A stretch of DNA of 64,000 nucleotides from positions 2,666,001 through 2,730,000 of the forward strand of contig NZ_LT964979.1 in NCBI RefSeq assembly GCF_900240335.1. Direction: 5' to 3'. Position 1 is the first letter of the stretch. Each line of letters begins with the position of its first letter. The position numbers and the translations under genes were made by a program. Below, in pieces: positions 53,199 through 63,126 of this stretch. This DNA is from Flavimobilis massiliensis. GTDB lineage: Bacteria; Actinomycetota; Actinomycetes; Actinomycetales; Cellulomonadaceae. The notes below the pieces were generated by a model. The model was not told the DNA's origin. It saw only the letters and a program-made list of their open reading frames with translations, and did no database searches.

Positions 53199-53360
53199 GA
53201 CAGTGGCCGGTCCCGTCCGCAGCATGGCTGGCTCGTCCCCGTCAGGCGCTGCGGTGCACGACGCTCTCCGCGGCGCCCCGCGCTCGGCGGGCCGCAACGC
53301 TCTGGCGCTGGAAGGCGGGGCGTCGCGCGGGACGGTTCCGTGCCACGGGGCGTGGCGGCG

Positions 53361-54908
53361 TCACGTGACGGGTGCGAGTTCGGGACCGCCGCCGCCCCGA
53401 GAGTCGGCCGGGGTCCGACTGTCGACCGTGGCCGCGCGGCGTTTGTGACCCCCTGTGCGGCCCGCGGCCGAGGTCGTGGCAGGCCCGGGCGCTGGCTGCC
53501 TCTCGGGGCGTGCCGCACGGCGGGATGCGCGAGGCCCAGCCGACGAGGTCGGACGCGAACGGGCGACACGGGCCGCGGTGGCACGGTGCCGTGTGCCTGA
53601 CTCGAGCACCGTTGCGCCGTTGAGGACGATGCCGAGGCACGTCGCGTCGATCGTGTCGAGCATCGACATTGCGGTCGCGACCTGGGTGCGGCGTACGCGC
53701 GTCGCCCCGACGACCATGAGGAGGCCGTCGGTGTGCCGTGCGAGCACCGCCGCGTCCGTGAACGGCAGCAGGGGAGGGGCGTCGAGGACCACCGCGTCGT
53801 ACGACGCGAGCGCCTCGTCGAGGAACGCCTGCATCGCGGACGAGTCGATGAGCTGTGCCGGGTTCGGGGGGAGCTCTCCTGCGACGACGACCTCGAGCCC
53901 CTCGGGACCCCACGCATGCGTGACGTCCTGCAGCTCCGCGGCGCCGACGAGGATGGTCGTGAGTCCGTCGTGGGGGTCGAGGCCCATGTGCTCGGAGAGG
54001 GACGGGCTCCGCAGGTCGGCGTCGACGAGGAGGACTCGTGCACCCTTCTCGGCGAGGGCTGAGGCGAGGTTGATCGCGACGGTCGAGCGTCCCTCGCCGG
54101 CGACCGACGAGGAGACGACGAACGAACGGACCTTGTTCGCAGCACTAATGAACTGGAGGTTCGTCTGAACGCGCCGGTAGGACTCGGCGACGTGGCCGTC
54201 GGGCTCGGTGACGATCGCGGGCCGCCACCGACGGGCGTCGCGGTCGCGCGGGACGAGGCCGAGGACGACGGCGTCGGGGCGCTGCGGGAGGTCGGAGGTA
54301 CGGCGTACGCGGGTGTCGAAGAGCGACAGGGCGAGCACTCCGAGGACACCGACCGCGAGACCGCCCACGCCGCCGAGCACGACCATGCGCTTGGTGTTGG
54401 GAGTGAACGGGACGCTCGGCCGTGCGGCGGGAGCGACGACGGTGAGACGCACGATCGGTTCCTCCGCGGAGCCGGGCGTGATCTCGGTGACCTGCCGGGC
54501 GAGGCTCGCCGCGACCGCGTCCGCGGTCGCGGCCGCGACGTCAGGGTCGGGTGAGACCGCGGTGATCTCGATAAACATGGTGTCGAGCGGCGTCGTGGCC
54601 GTGACTGTCCGGGCCAGGGAGCGGGCCGACAGGGTGAGATCGAGGTCCTCGATGACGGGGTCGAGGACCGCCGGCATCGTGGCGAGTCCGGTGAACGACT
54701 GCACGAGGTTCTGCGTGTACGTCGTCCCTTGGACGAGCTCAGCGACCGACGATCCCTGCGTGAGCGACACGAACGACGACGTCGTCGACCGGTAGAGCGG
54801 CTGTGTCGAGCGGGCGACCCCGAAGCCTGTGGCCGCGCCGACGACTGCCACGATCGTGATGACGAGCCACCGCCTGCGCAGCATCGTCACGAAGTCCATG
54901 AGTTCCAC
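53361..54908 (-). CDS. Wzz / BY-kinase-like polysaccharide co-polymerase
   Basis: A 515-residue chain-length regulator. Wzz domain: helix 1 (WLVITIVAVVGAATGFGVA, residues 14-32), outer domain, PSVPFTPN and helix 2 (MVVLGGVGGLAVGVLGVLAL, about 180-199). Kinase-like domain: VVSSSVAGEGRSTVAINLA (Walker A), ARVLLVDADLRSPSL (Walker A') and DAVVLDAPPLLPFTDA (Walker B). The Walker A Lys is Arg here (GEGRST), and the C-terminal tail is Arg/Ala/Pro-rich with no Tyr cluster, so autophosphorylation as in classical BY-kinases is doubtful. GTG 54908 follows GGGGGGTGG; ATG 54899 is possible. Confidence 0.9.
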   Translation of the reverse strand: MELMDFVTMLRRRWLVITIVAVVGAATGFGVARSTQPLYRSTTSSFVSLTQGSSVAELVQGTTYTQNLVQSFTGLATMPAVLDPVIEDLDLTLSARSLARTVTATTPLDTMFIEITAVSPDPDVAAATADAVAASLARQVTEITPGSAEEPIVRLTVVAPAARPSVPFTPNTKRMVVLGGVGGLAVGVLGVLALSLFDTRVRRTSDLPQRPDAVVLGLVPRDRDARRWRPAIVTEPDGHVAESYRRVQTNLQFISAANKVRSFVVSSSVAGEGRSTVAINLASALAEKGARVLLVDADLRSPSLSEHMGLDPHDGLTTILVGAAELQDVTHAWGPEGLEVVVAGELPPNPAQLIDSSAMQAFLDEALASYDAVVLDAPPLLPFTDAAVLARHTDGLLMVVGATRVRRTQVATAMSMLDTIDATCLGIVLNGATVLESGTRHRATAARVARSRPTSSAGPRASRRAARPERQPAPGPATTSAAGRTGGHKRRAATVDSRTPADSRGGGGPELAPVT

Positions 54909-55084
54909 GTGTCCACCCCCCGGTGTTCGCGCACCCGGTCACACCTCGGACGAGGTACGGACCGGCGTGCCCTGTCGAGGGCACCTGCTGATCGAACCAC
55001 GCGGACGGGGTGAGCGCGCCTGCCCGGCCAACATCCCACCCCGTCGCCACCCCGACCTCGGTCGGGGAGACTCCGGGCACAGGG

Positions 55085-55975
55085 TCAGTCGCGTACTGCG
55101 GGCCTCAAAGGCGTGACGAGAGCGACGAGGCCAGCGCAGGTTCCCTTCACGACGGGCCACAGGCTCGTCATGGGATGCCGGAGCTGGCGTCGACCTCCGC
55201 GGAGCAGGCAGGCCCAAGCGTAGGCGGGCGCGTGCAACGCCCAGCGAGCGCGGTCGCGCGCGGCGAGGTGCCGCCGCGCGAAGACGAGACGGTTGCGCGT
55301 GTCGTAGTAGTAGTAGGTCGACGACTTCGCGCGGGACGCGACAGCGCCGCGCTGCGTCCCACCGGGGTCGTGGACGCAGCGGAGGTCCTCCGCGATCTCG
55401 GACCGGCCGCCGAGCGCGTTCCAGCGCCAGCCCAGGTCGACGTCCTCCCAGTAGAGGAAGTAGTCGGGCATGATCCCGTCGAGCCTGTGCCACGCGTCCG
55501 CGGCCATGGCGAGGCACGCTCCGGTGAGCCACGGGACGCCCCCAGACGCGCTCCAGCCGCGCGAGCGCCCGTCCCGGACGTCGAGCCGCGCTCCGCTGAA
55601 CCCGGGGCGTCCCGCGCTGTCGTGCACGCGCGGGGCGACCATGAGCCCCGGGTCGGCCTCGACACGGTCGGCGAGCGCATCGGCCGTCGCACGGTCGACC
55701 TGCGCGTCAGGGTTGAGGAGAAGGATGCTCGTGACGTCGCCCGCGGCCGCGACCCCGGCGGCGCAGCCGCCGCCGAAGCCGAGGTTGACGTCCGGCGAGA
55801 CGAGCGTCCAGCCGTGCGTCGCGGCGAGCTCGGTGATCCGGGCACGCTCGTCGTGCGTCGTCGCGTTGTCGACGATGACGACGTGCCAGCCGGAGTCCGC
55901 GGCGTCCCTCCACACGGCGAGGTTCGTCGCGACGAGGGCGGACGAGCCATAGCTGACGACGACGAGCGCTCTCAT
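55085..55975 (-). CDS. GT2-family glycosyltransferase (rhamnosyltransferase-like)
   Basis: A 296-residue GT-A glycosyltransferase. Features: MRALVVVSYGSSALVATNL, VVIVDNATTHDERAR, NLGFGGGCAAGVAAA, LLLNPDAQVD (DxD-like), WLTGACLAMAADAW and DYFLYWEDVDLGWRW, the typical block of dTDP-rhamnosyltransferase-like GT2 enzymes. It lies upstream of the Wzz/BY-kinase-like gene on the same strand with a 176-bp gap. Donor not assignable. Confidence 0.9.
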   Translation of the reverse strand: MRALVVVSYGSSALVATNLAVWRDAADSGWHVVIVDNATTHDERARITELAATHGWTLVSPDVNLGFGGGCAAGVAAAGDVTSILLLNPDAQVDRATADALADRVEADPGLMVAPRVHDSAGRPGFSGARLDVRDGRSRGWSASGGVPWLTGACLAMAADAWHRLDGIMPDYFLYWEDVDLGWRWNALGGRSEIAEDLRCVHDPGGTQRGAVASRAKSSTYYYYDTRNRLVFARRHLAARDRARWALHAPAYAWACLLRGGRRQLRHPMTSLWPVVKGTCAGLVALVTPLRPAVRD

Positions 55976-56181
55976 GGTTCCTCTCCCGGCACGGGGCGGT
56001 CCTGCCCGGCCCTCGCCAACCTACCGACGGCCGGGAGCATGCGCTGGGTTGTGCCAGGTGAGTCTCGGGTGAGCGGCGGGTGACTCACGGGCCTATCGCT
56101 GGCACTCGCCCCGGTGTGGCCGCAGAGGATCAGGTGACGCTGCGGCAGGTGGTGTCTCGGGGTGAGCAAGGGGTGCACAGG

Positions 56182-56898
56182 ATGGAACGACGGAGGGGAC
56201 CCGACGAGGGAACGGGACCGAGGTGGTCGCACGGACGCCGTGCGCTCGCAGCGGCGCTTCTCAGCGTCCCGCTCGTCCTCGTCACGGCCGCGTGCGACCC
56301 GGATGCTCCCGAGCCCGGCACGGGCGTCCCGTCGGCCTCGACCCCCGCCGGCACCGTAGTCGACGGCACGCCTGCGGCGGTGCCGTCGGACGTGACCTCG
56401 TCGGAAGGCAGTACGGGAGCCCCGGCGACGGACGGCACATCGACGAAGAAGCCGCCGACGAAGAAGCCGTCGGAGGGCTTGGCGACGGTCGCCCCGGTCG
56501 AGCGCCCCAGGGCCGCCCCCGTCGACCTCGGTGACGACGCCGCCGCAGCCCCCGGGCTCTCCGCACGGCTCGTCGAGGTCGAGGACGTCGACGGCACGGC
56601 CGAGGGACCCGGGGAGGTCGCAGGAGCGGCCCTGCGCGTCACCGTCGAGCTCACGAACGGTACGGGACGCGTCGTCGACCTCCGCGGGGCGGTCGTCAAC
56701 CTCTACACCGGCAAGGACCGTCTCCCGACCTCGCTGCTCTCGGGTCCTGGAGCGGTCGCACTGCCCGCAAGCCTGGGGCGTGACGGCACGGCCCAGGCCA
56801 CGTACGTCTTCCGCACGGACCATCGTGACGGCCTCCTCGAGGTCGAGGTAGACATCGCCGACGCGCCGAGCGTCGTCGTCTTCGAGGGCACCCGGTGA
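56182..56898 (+). CDS. Secreted lipoprotein, function unknown
   Basis: A 238-residue lipoprotein: basic start, hydrophobic helix (RRALAAALLSVPLVLVTAAC) with lipobox TAAC, a Ser/Thr/Pro/Gly tether of about 90 residues with TKKPPTKKP, and a C-terminal beta-rich domain (LRVTVELTNGTGRVVDLRGA, TYVFRTDHRDG) resembling DUF4352/immunoglobulin-like lipoprotein domains. It overlaps or directly abuts the giant secreted protein, suggesting joint expression. ATG 56182 chosen, with AAGGGG upstream; other starts reach to 56080. Confidence 0.72.
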   Translation: MERRRGPDEGTGPRWSHGRRALAAALLSVPLVLVTAACDPDAPEPGTGVPSASTPAGTVVDGTPAAVPSDVTSSEGSTGAPATDGTSTKKPPTKKPSEGLATVAPVERPRAAPVDLGDDAAAAPGLSARLVEVEDVDGTAEGPGEVAGAALRVTVELTNGTGRVVDLRGAVVNLYTGKDRLPTSLLSGPGAVALPASLGRDGTAQATYVFRTDHRDGLLEVEVDIADAPSVVVFEGTR

Positions 56899-57038
56899 AC
56901 CGGCGGGCTCGGGGGACCAGCTCCCCGGCGCGGAGACGACATCCATCGGACGCGGTCCCGTCCTCCCGATCCGACATCGCCGGACGATCGCCGGCACACC
57001 CAGACCTGCACCACCACTCCTCAGACTCCGAGGTCCCC

Positions 57039-60000
57039 ATGAGCACGAACCACCGCACCAGAGCACGACGGGGAGCCGCGGTGCTCGCCGTCGTCGCGAC
57101 GACTCTCCTCGGGGCGCTCGTCCCCGTGACGAGCGCCGTCGCGTCCCCGACAGTCGACTCAGGGACCATCGCGGGACCTGCCCGCTCGGCGAAGCCCGAG
57201 GTCGTGGGGTCGACGGGTCTCCCGACTGCTCAGATCGACGGCGTCGCCTGGTCTCAGGTCGTTGTCGGAACGACCGTCTTCGTCGGCGGTGAGTTCACGA
57301 CGGCGCGCCCGCCCGGCGCCGCGGCCGGCACGCAGACCGAATCGCGCGGCAACCTCCTGGCGTACGACGTGCGCACAGGTGCTCTCCTGCCCTGGGCGCC
57401 GGCCGCGAACGGAGCCGTCCGAGGACTCGCGGTGTCGCCCGACGGGAAGACCCTCTACGTCGCTGGTGCGTTCACGGCGATCGGAGGCGACACGCGCTAC
57501 CGCGTGGCCGCGTTCGACGTCGCCTCGGGGGCGCTGCTCCCGTTCCGCCCCGTCGTCAACGCGACGGTGCTCGACGTCACCGTGTCGTCGAGCGCCGTCT
57601 ACGTCGGCGGCATCTTCACGACCGTCAACGGCGTCCTGCGGCAGAAGGTCGCGGCGGTCCACCCTGTCGGCGGCGGCACGCTGCCGTTCACCGTCGCGGT
57701 CGACGACGGTCGCGTCCAGGCGCTCGAGGTCTCGCCCGATGGCAGCTCCGTCGTCATCGGCGGGAGCTTCACGACGATCGGTGGCTCGTCGAACTCGGGC
57801 TACGGGCTTGTTCGAGTCTCGGGGACGACGGGCGCGACGATCGCCACGCCGATCAACACCGAGATCCGCAACGGCGGCGCTTCCTCGTCGATCTACTCGC
57901 TCGCCTCGGACGGTGACAACTTCTACGGCACCGGCTACCACTTCGGAGCCGGCGGCAACACGGAGGGCACCTTCGCGGGCCGCTGGTCCGACGGCTCTCT
58001 CAGCTGGGTCGAGGACTGCCACGGCGACTCGTACTCGACCGCTCCGCTCGACGACGCCGTCTACACCGTGAGCCACAAGCACTACTGCGCCAACTCCGGA
58101 GGTTTTCCCCAGACGAACCCCTGGCGCATGCGCTACGGGACCGCGGTGTCCAAGGCCGCGGTGAACGACACCAACGTCGCGGACATCTACGGCTACGGCG
58201 ACCACGACGGCCAGCCGCGGCCCGACATGCTCGACTGGTTCCCGGAGTTCAACACAGGTTCCTTCACGGGGCAGGGGCAGGGTCCCTGGTCGCTCGCCGC
58301 GGGTGCAGGCTATCTCGTCGCAGGCGGCGAGTTCACCCGCGTCAACAACGTCCCGCAGCAGGGCCTCGTGCGCTTTGCGAAGCGGACCGTCGCACCGGAC
58401 ACCGACGGGCCGAGGAACGGTGGTGCGAACGCCGGGCTCGTCGTCACGTCGCCCGCGTCGGGCACGGCGCTCGTGCGCTGGCCCGCGAACTTCGACCGGG
58501 GCGACGAGGAGCTCACGTACCGGCTCTACCGCGACGACCAGTCGACGATCGCCCAGGAGCGCACGGTGACGGCGTCGTTCTGGAAACTGCCGACCCTGAC
58601 GTTCCTCGATCGCGGGCTCGCGCCCGGGTCGTCGCACCGCTACCGCGTACGTGCGACCGACGCCGCGGGCAACGCTGCCTGGTCGGACTGGGTGAACGTG
58701 ACGATCGCTGGTTCGGGCAGCCTGGGAACCTATGCGCGCACGGTCCTCGAGGACGGGCCCTCCTCCTACTGGCGGATGGACGACGCGAGCGGGACGACGG
58801 TGACGGACCTCGTCGGCACCCGCAACCTCACGGCTCGTGCCGGAGTCGGGGCGGGCGCGGCCACCGCGCTCACAGGACAGGAAGGGTCCGCGCGGACGCT
58901 GTCGGGCACGAGCACGTCATGGGCGGCGGCATCGACCGCTGAACCTGCCCCGATCGAGTTCTCCGTCGAGGCATGGTTCCGCTCGTCCTCGACCCGTGGC
59001 GGACGCATCGTCGGCTTCGGCTCGTCGTCGACCGGGAACTCCGGGACGAACGACCGTCACGTCTACGTCGACTCGCAGGGGCGCGTCGCCTTCGGCGTCG
59101 CGACGTACGGCCGCTCGACGGTGGTCTCGCCGTCGAGCTACAACGACGGCCAGTGGCACCACGTCGCCGCGACGATGGACCAGGCGGGCGGGCTCTCGCT
59201 CTACGTCGACGGTCGCCTCGTCGGTGCGCGTGACGACATCCGCACGGCCGACGCGTACAACGGCGTGTGGCGGGTCGGCGGCGACTCGATCGGGTCCTGG
59301 CCGTCCGCGCCGTCGTCGGCGAGCCTCACGGGCGACGTTGACGAGGTCGCGCTCTACGACGGTCGGGTCCTCACCCCGGCGCAGGTGCGCGAGCACTACG
59401 AGGCCGCCGAGCGCGCCGTGACGGTGCCCGTCGCACCCGCCGACGCTTACGGAGCGGCCGTCTACGGTGACGAGCCTGCCCTCTTCTGGCGGCTCGCGGA
59501 GACGTCGGGCACGTCGGTCGCGGACGCCTCGCGGTCGGGCCAGCCGGGCACGCTCTCGGGCGCCGTGACGTACGGCGTCCCCGGCGCGCTCAACGGCGTC
59601 GCAAACTCCGCGTTCCGTCTTGCGTCGCCGGCCCGCATCGTCGGGTCGCGTCAGGTCTCGAACCCGACACGCTTCACGACGGAGGCCTGGATCCGGACGA
59701 CCTCGACCCAGGGCGGTCGCATCGTCGGGTTCGGGAACTCTACGTCGACGACCTCGACGAGCTACGACCGTCACACCTACATGCAGGACGACGGCCGGAT
59801 CGTCTTCGGCGTCTACCGTGGCGCGGAGTACCGTGCGACGTCGACCGCTGCGTACAACGACGGAACGTGGCATCACGTCGTCTCGAGCCTCGGCGCGGAC
59901 GGCATGCGGCTCTACGTCGACGGCGAGCTCGTCGGCACGAACCCGCAGACCCGCGCGGAGAACTACACGGGCTGGTGGCGCGTCGGCGGCGACAACACGT

Positions 60001-62177
60001 GGGGTTCGTCCGCCCAGACGCTCGCGGGTGACATCGACGAGGTCGCGATCTATGCGCAGCAGCTGAGCGACGCGACGGTCGCGTCCCACTACGCGCTCGG
60101 CTCGGGCGTCGTGCCGAACGAGTCGCCGACGGCCGCGTTCAGCGCGGACGTCACCGATCTCGCGGTCGCGCTCGACGCGTCCGACTCGGACGACCCCGAC
60201 GGGACGATCGCGTCGTACGCGTGGAGCTACGGCGACGGCAGCACGGGGACGGGGAAGACGTCGTCCCACACGTACGCGGCCGACGGCACATACACCGTGA
60301 CGCTGACGGTGACCGACGACCGCGGCGCGACCGACACCGCGACCCGGCAGGTCGAGGTCGCTGCCCCGCCGGCGAACGTGGAGCCGACGGCATCCTTCAC
60401 AGCGACGACGTCGGGTTTGGACGTCACGGTCGACGCGTCGGCGTCGGACGACCCTGACGGGTCGATCGCGTCGTACGCGTGGACGTTCGGCGACGGGCAG
60501 GGAGCGACCGGCCAGAAACCAGCTGCACACACCTACGCGGCAGCCGGCACGTACACGGTCACCCTCACGGTGACGGACGACGACGGCGCGACCGGAGTCA
60601 TGACGAAGGACGTCACCGTCGCAGAGCCGAGCGGTGCGGCCGTCGAGGACGGGTTCGGCCGGACGGCGACGAACGGCTGGGGCACGGCCCCGACGGGCGG
60701 CGACTGGACCGTCGGTGCGCCAGCGTCGGCCTTCTCGGTGGCTACCGGCACAGGCCGCATGGCGCTTCCGGCGGGGGCGACGCGGGTCGCGCGTCTCTCG
60801 TCGGTCTCGGCGCAGGACGTCGAGGTCCAGGCGACCGTGTCGCTCGACCGGCTCCCGGCGGGAACCGGCTTCATCAGCCTCGCCTCGCGGACGACCGGCA
60901 CGACGGGCTACGTCGGTCGGCTGCGCGTCGGGACGGACGGATCGATCCAGCTCCACGTCGGCCGGGGCGTCGCGTCGATCACGGCGCTCGCGGGCGGTGT
61001 GGTCTCAGGCCTGACGTTCGAGCCGGGCACGAGGTACCGCGTCCGGCTCCAGACGACGGGCACGAGCCCGACGACGGTGCGCGCGAAGGTCTGGGTCGAC
61101 GGCACTGCGGAGCCCGCGGACTGGCGTGCGACCGTGACGGATTCGACCGCCGAGCTCCAGCAGGCGGGCGGGATCGGCGTGCAGGTCTACGTCGGCGGTG
61201 CTACGGGCGCGCCCGGGGTGACGGCGGCGTGGGACGACCTCTGGGCCGGTGAGCCCGGGACGGCGCCGGGTGGTGGCACCCCGCCCGCGAACGTGGCCCC
61301 CACGGCAGCGTTCACGTCGAGCTCGGCGGGTCTCGTGGCCGAGCTCGACGGCCGGGGCTCGGACGACCCGGACGGGACGATCGCCTCGTACACGTGGGAC
61401 CTCGGTGACGGGTCGACGGCGACGGGTGCGACGCCGTCGCACACGTACGGTGCGTCCGGCACGTACACGGTGCGGCTCACGGTGACCGACGACGACGGCG
61501 CGACGGACTCGGTGACGCATGACGTCACGGTCACTGCTCCGGCGGCCGGCGCCCTCGCCGAGGACGCGTTCGCGCGGACCGTGGCGAACGGGTGGGGGAG
61601 CGCCGTGACGGGCGGTGCCTGGACGTCCTCGAACCCCCAGTCGTCCTACTCGGTCGGTGGGGGGGAGGGGCGCATGGCCCTCACTCCGGGCGCGACGCGC
61701 GTCGCACGGCTCGGGGCGCTCAGCGCCCGTGACGTCGACGCCGAGGTCGTCGTCGGTGCCGACGTCCGTGCTGCCGGGACGGGATTCTGGACCCTCGCGG
61801 CCCGGACGTCCGGGACCACGGGCTACGTCGCCCGCCTCCGGGTGGGCACGGACGACTCTCTCCAGCTCCACGTCGGAAGAGGCGTCGCGACGATCGCACC
61901 GCTCGCGGGCGGCGTGATCCCGGGTCTGACGTTCGACCCTGCGGTCCGGTACCGGATCCGGCTCCAGGTGACGGGCGCGAGCCCGACGACGGTGCGAGCG
62001 AAGGCCTGGGTCGACGGCACCGCCGAGCCCGGCGCCTGGTTCGCCTCGACGACTGACTCCACGGCGGACCTCCAGTCGGCTGGCGGTATCGGGCTCCAGG
62101 CCTACGTCGGTGGCGCCGCCGGCTCGCCGACGGTCACGGTCGGGTGGGACGACCTCGTGGTTGAGGAGGTGCCGTGA
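57039..62177 (+). CDS. Giant secreted multidomain surface protein (propeller, FnIII, LamG, PKD, jelly-roll)
   Basis: A 1712-residue exported protein. Signal peptide at about residues 8-35 (GAAVLAVVATTLLGALVPV). Residues 45-455 form repeated GGEFT/GGSFTTIGG blades, a beta-propeller-like body. A FnIII-like segment follows (about 460-555), two LamG/concanavalin-like modules (about 560-785 and 800-1020, each with YWRMDDASGT / FWRLAETSGT and WHHVAATMD / WHHVVSSLG), PKD domains at about 1025-1107 and 1110-1190 (DPDGTIASYAWSYGDG), a jelly-roll module (1200-1400), a third PKD (1417-1497) and a second jelly-roll (1502-1712). No LPXTG anchor or membrane tail is seen. ATG 57039 has GAGG upstream; GTG 56895 overlapping the lipoprotein stop is the alternative. 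Likely glycan-binding. Confidence 0.85.
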   Translation: MSTNHRTRARRGAAVLAVVATTLLGALVPVTSAVASPTVDSGTIAGPARSAKPEVVGSTGLPTAQIDGVAWSQVVVGTTVFVGGEFTTARPPGAAAGTQTESRGNLLAYDVRTGALLPWAPAANGAVRGLAVSPDGKTLYVAGAFTAIGGDTRYRVAAFDVASGALLPFRPVVNATVLDVTVSSSAVYVGGIFTTVNGVLRQKVAAVHPVGGGTLPFTVAVDDGRVQALEVSPDGSSVVIGGSFTTIGGSSNSGYGLVRVSGTTGATIATPINTEIRNGGASSSIYSLASDGDNFYGTGYHFGAGGNTEGTFAGRWSDGSLSWVEDCHGDSYSTAPLDDAVYTVSHKHYCANSGGFPQTNPWRMRYGTAVSKAAVNDTNVADIYGYGDHDGQPRPDMLDWFPEFNTGSFTGQGQGPWSLAAGAGYLVAGGEFTRVNNVPQQGLVRFAKRTVAPDTDGPRNGGANAGLVVTSPASGTALVRWPANFDRGDEELTYRLYRDDQSTIAQERTVTASFWKLPTLTFLDRGLAPGSSHRYRVRATDAAGNAAWSDWVNVTIAGSGSLGTYARTVLEDGPSSYWRMDDASGTTVTDLVGTRNLTARAGVGAGAATALTGQEGSARTLSGTSTSWAAASTAEPAPIEFSVEAWFRSSSTRGGRIVGFGSSSTGNSGTNDRHVYVDSQGRVAFGVATYGRSTVVSPSSYNDGQWHHVAATMDQAGGLSLYVDGRLVGARDDIRTADAYNGVWRVGGDSIGSWPSAPSSASLTGDVDEVALYDGRVLTPAQVREHYEAAERAVTVPVAPADAYGAAVYGDEPALFWRLAETSGTSVADASRSGQPGTLSGAVTYGVPGALNGVANSAFRLASPARIVGSRQVSNPTRFTTEAWIRTTSTQGGRIVGFGNSTSTTSTSYDRHTYMQDDGRIVFGVYRGAEYRATSTAAYNDGTWHHVVSSLGADGMRLYVDGELVGTNPQTRAENYTGWWRVGGDNTWGSSAQTLAGDIDEVAIYAQQLSDATVASHYALGSGVVPNESPTAAFSADVTDLAVALDASDSDDPDGTIASYAWSYGDGSTGTGKTSSHTYAADGTYTVTLTVTDDRGATDTATRQVEVAAPPANVEPTASFTATTSGLDVTVDASASDDPDGSIASYAWTFGDGQGATGQKPAAHTYAAAGTYTVTLTVTDDDGATGVMTKDVTVAEPSGAAVEDGFGRTATNGWGTAPTGGDWTVGAPASAFSVATGTGRMALPAGATRVARLSSVSAQDVEVQATVSLDRLPAGTGFISLASRTTGTTGYVGRLRVGTDGSIQLHVGRGVASITALAGGVVSGLTFEPGTRYRVRLQTTGTSPTTVRAKVWVDGTAEPADWRATVTDSTAELQQAGGIGVQVYVGGATGAPGVTAAWDDLWAGEPGTAPGGGTPPANVAPTAAFTSSSAGLVAELDGRGSDDPDGTIASYTWDLGDGSTATGATPSHTYGASGTYTVRLTVTDDDGATDSVTHDVTVTAPAAGALAEDAFARTVANGWGSAVTGGAWTSSNPQSSYSVGGGEGRMALTPGATRVARLGALSARDVDAEVVVGADVRAAGTGFWTLAARTSGTTGYVARLRVGTDDSLQLHVGRGVATIAPLAGGVIPGLTFDPAVRYRIRLQVTGASPTTVRAKAWVDGTAEPGAWFASTTDSTADLQSAGGIGLQAYVGGAAGSPTVTVGWDDLVVEEVP

Positions 62178-63094
62178 CGGACGCCCGGATCACGGTCGGC
62201 ATCCTCACGTTCCGGCGGCCTGAGGGTCTGGCCAGCACCCTCCCTCGCGTCCTCGAGCAGGTCGTGGACGTGCCAGGTGCCGAGGTGCTCGTCGTCGACA
62301 ACGACTCCGTGCCGAGCGCACGACCCGTCGTCGACGCCTTGAGAGCACAAGGCGCCCCGGTTCGCTACGTCCACGAGCCCGAGCCGGGCATCGTCGCCGG
62401 GCGCAACCGGGCGCTCGACGAGGCACCGGGGGACGTGCTCGTCTTTCTCGACGACGACGAGCTGCCCGCACCGGGGTGGCTGAGGACGATGCTCGACGCG
62501 CACGAGCGCTACGGCGGCGCGGGGGTCGTCGGTCCGGTGCTCGGCGAGATCGAGGGCGAGCTCGACCCGTGGATCGCGGCCGGTCGGTTCTTCGAGCGCA
62601 AGCGTTACCCGACGGGGACCGTCCTGCCCCTTGCCGGAACCGGCAACCTGCTGCTCGATCTTCCGACGGTGCGGCGGCACGGAATACGCTTCGACGACGC
62701 GTTCCGGGTCTCGGGCGGCTCGGACACGGCCTTCACCCGTGAGCTGACGGCAGCGGGCGGACAGCTGTTCTGGTGCGACGAGGCGCCCGTGTTCGACGTC
62801 GTCCCGACCGAGCGGGCGACGCGACGCTGGGTGGTGCGCCGAGCGTTCCGCAGCGGGAACTCGCGGGTCCGGGTCGTGGTGCATCAAGCGACGTCGGTGC
62901 CCGCCCAGCTCCGGCACAGGGTTCGCGGAGCGTCAGCGGGCGCCGTGCGGATCGGGGGTGGCGCGCTGCGCGCGACGCTCGGCACGGTGGCGCGCAGGCC
63001 GGACCACCAGGCGCGTGGCGTGCGGACTGTCGCGCGCGGTGCTGGGATGGTGGCGGCGGCGTTCGGCGGGGTTTACGAGGAGTATCGCCGCTGA
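62174..63094 (+). CDS. GT2-family glycosyltransferase
   Basis: A 306-residue GT-A enzyme: ITVGILTFRRPEGLASTL, VLVVDNDSVPSAR, YVHEPEPGIVAGRNRAL, VLVFLDDDELPAPGWL (metal site), RYPTGTVLPLAGTGNLLLDL and VSGGSDTAFTREL. It is a paralogue of the C-terminal half of the GT4-GT2 fusion. GTG 62174 overlaps the stop of the giant protein (GTGA), an odd coupling of a glycosyltransferase to a secreted protein, which hints that the glycan and the protein belong to one structure. Confidence 0.9.
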   Translation: MTDARITVGILTFRRPEGLASTLPRVLEQVVDVPGAEVLVVDNDSVPSARPVVDALRAQGAPVRYVHEPEPGIVAGRNRALDEAPGDVLVFLDDDELPAPGWLRTMLDAHERYGGAGVVGPVLGEIEGELDPWIAAGRFFERKRYPTGTVLPLAGTGNLLLDLPTVRRHGIRFDDAFRVSGGSDTAFTRELTAAGGQLFWCDEAPVFDVVPTERATRRWVVRRAFRSGNSRVRVVVHQATSVPAQLRHRVRGASAGAVRIGGGALRATLGTVARRPDHQARGVRTVARGAGMVAAAFGGVYEEYRR

Positions 63095-63126
63095 GGCGTC
63101 GCGACGATGACGAGAGGGGCGGAGCG

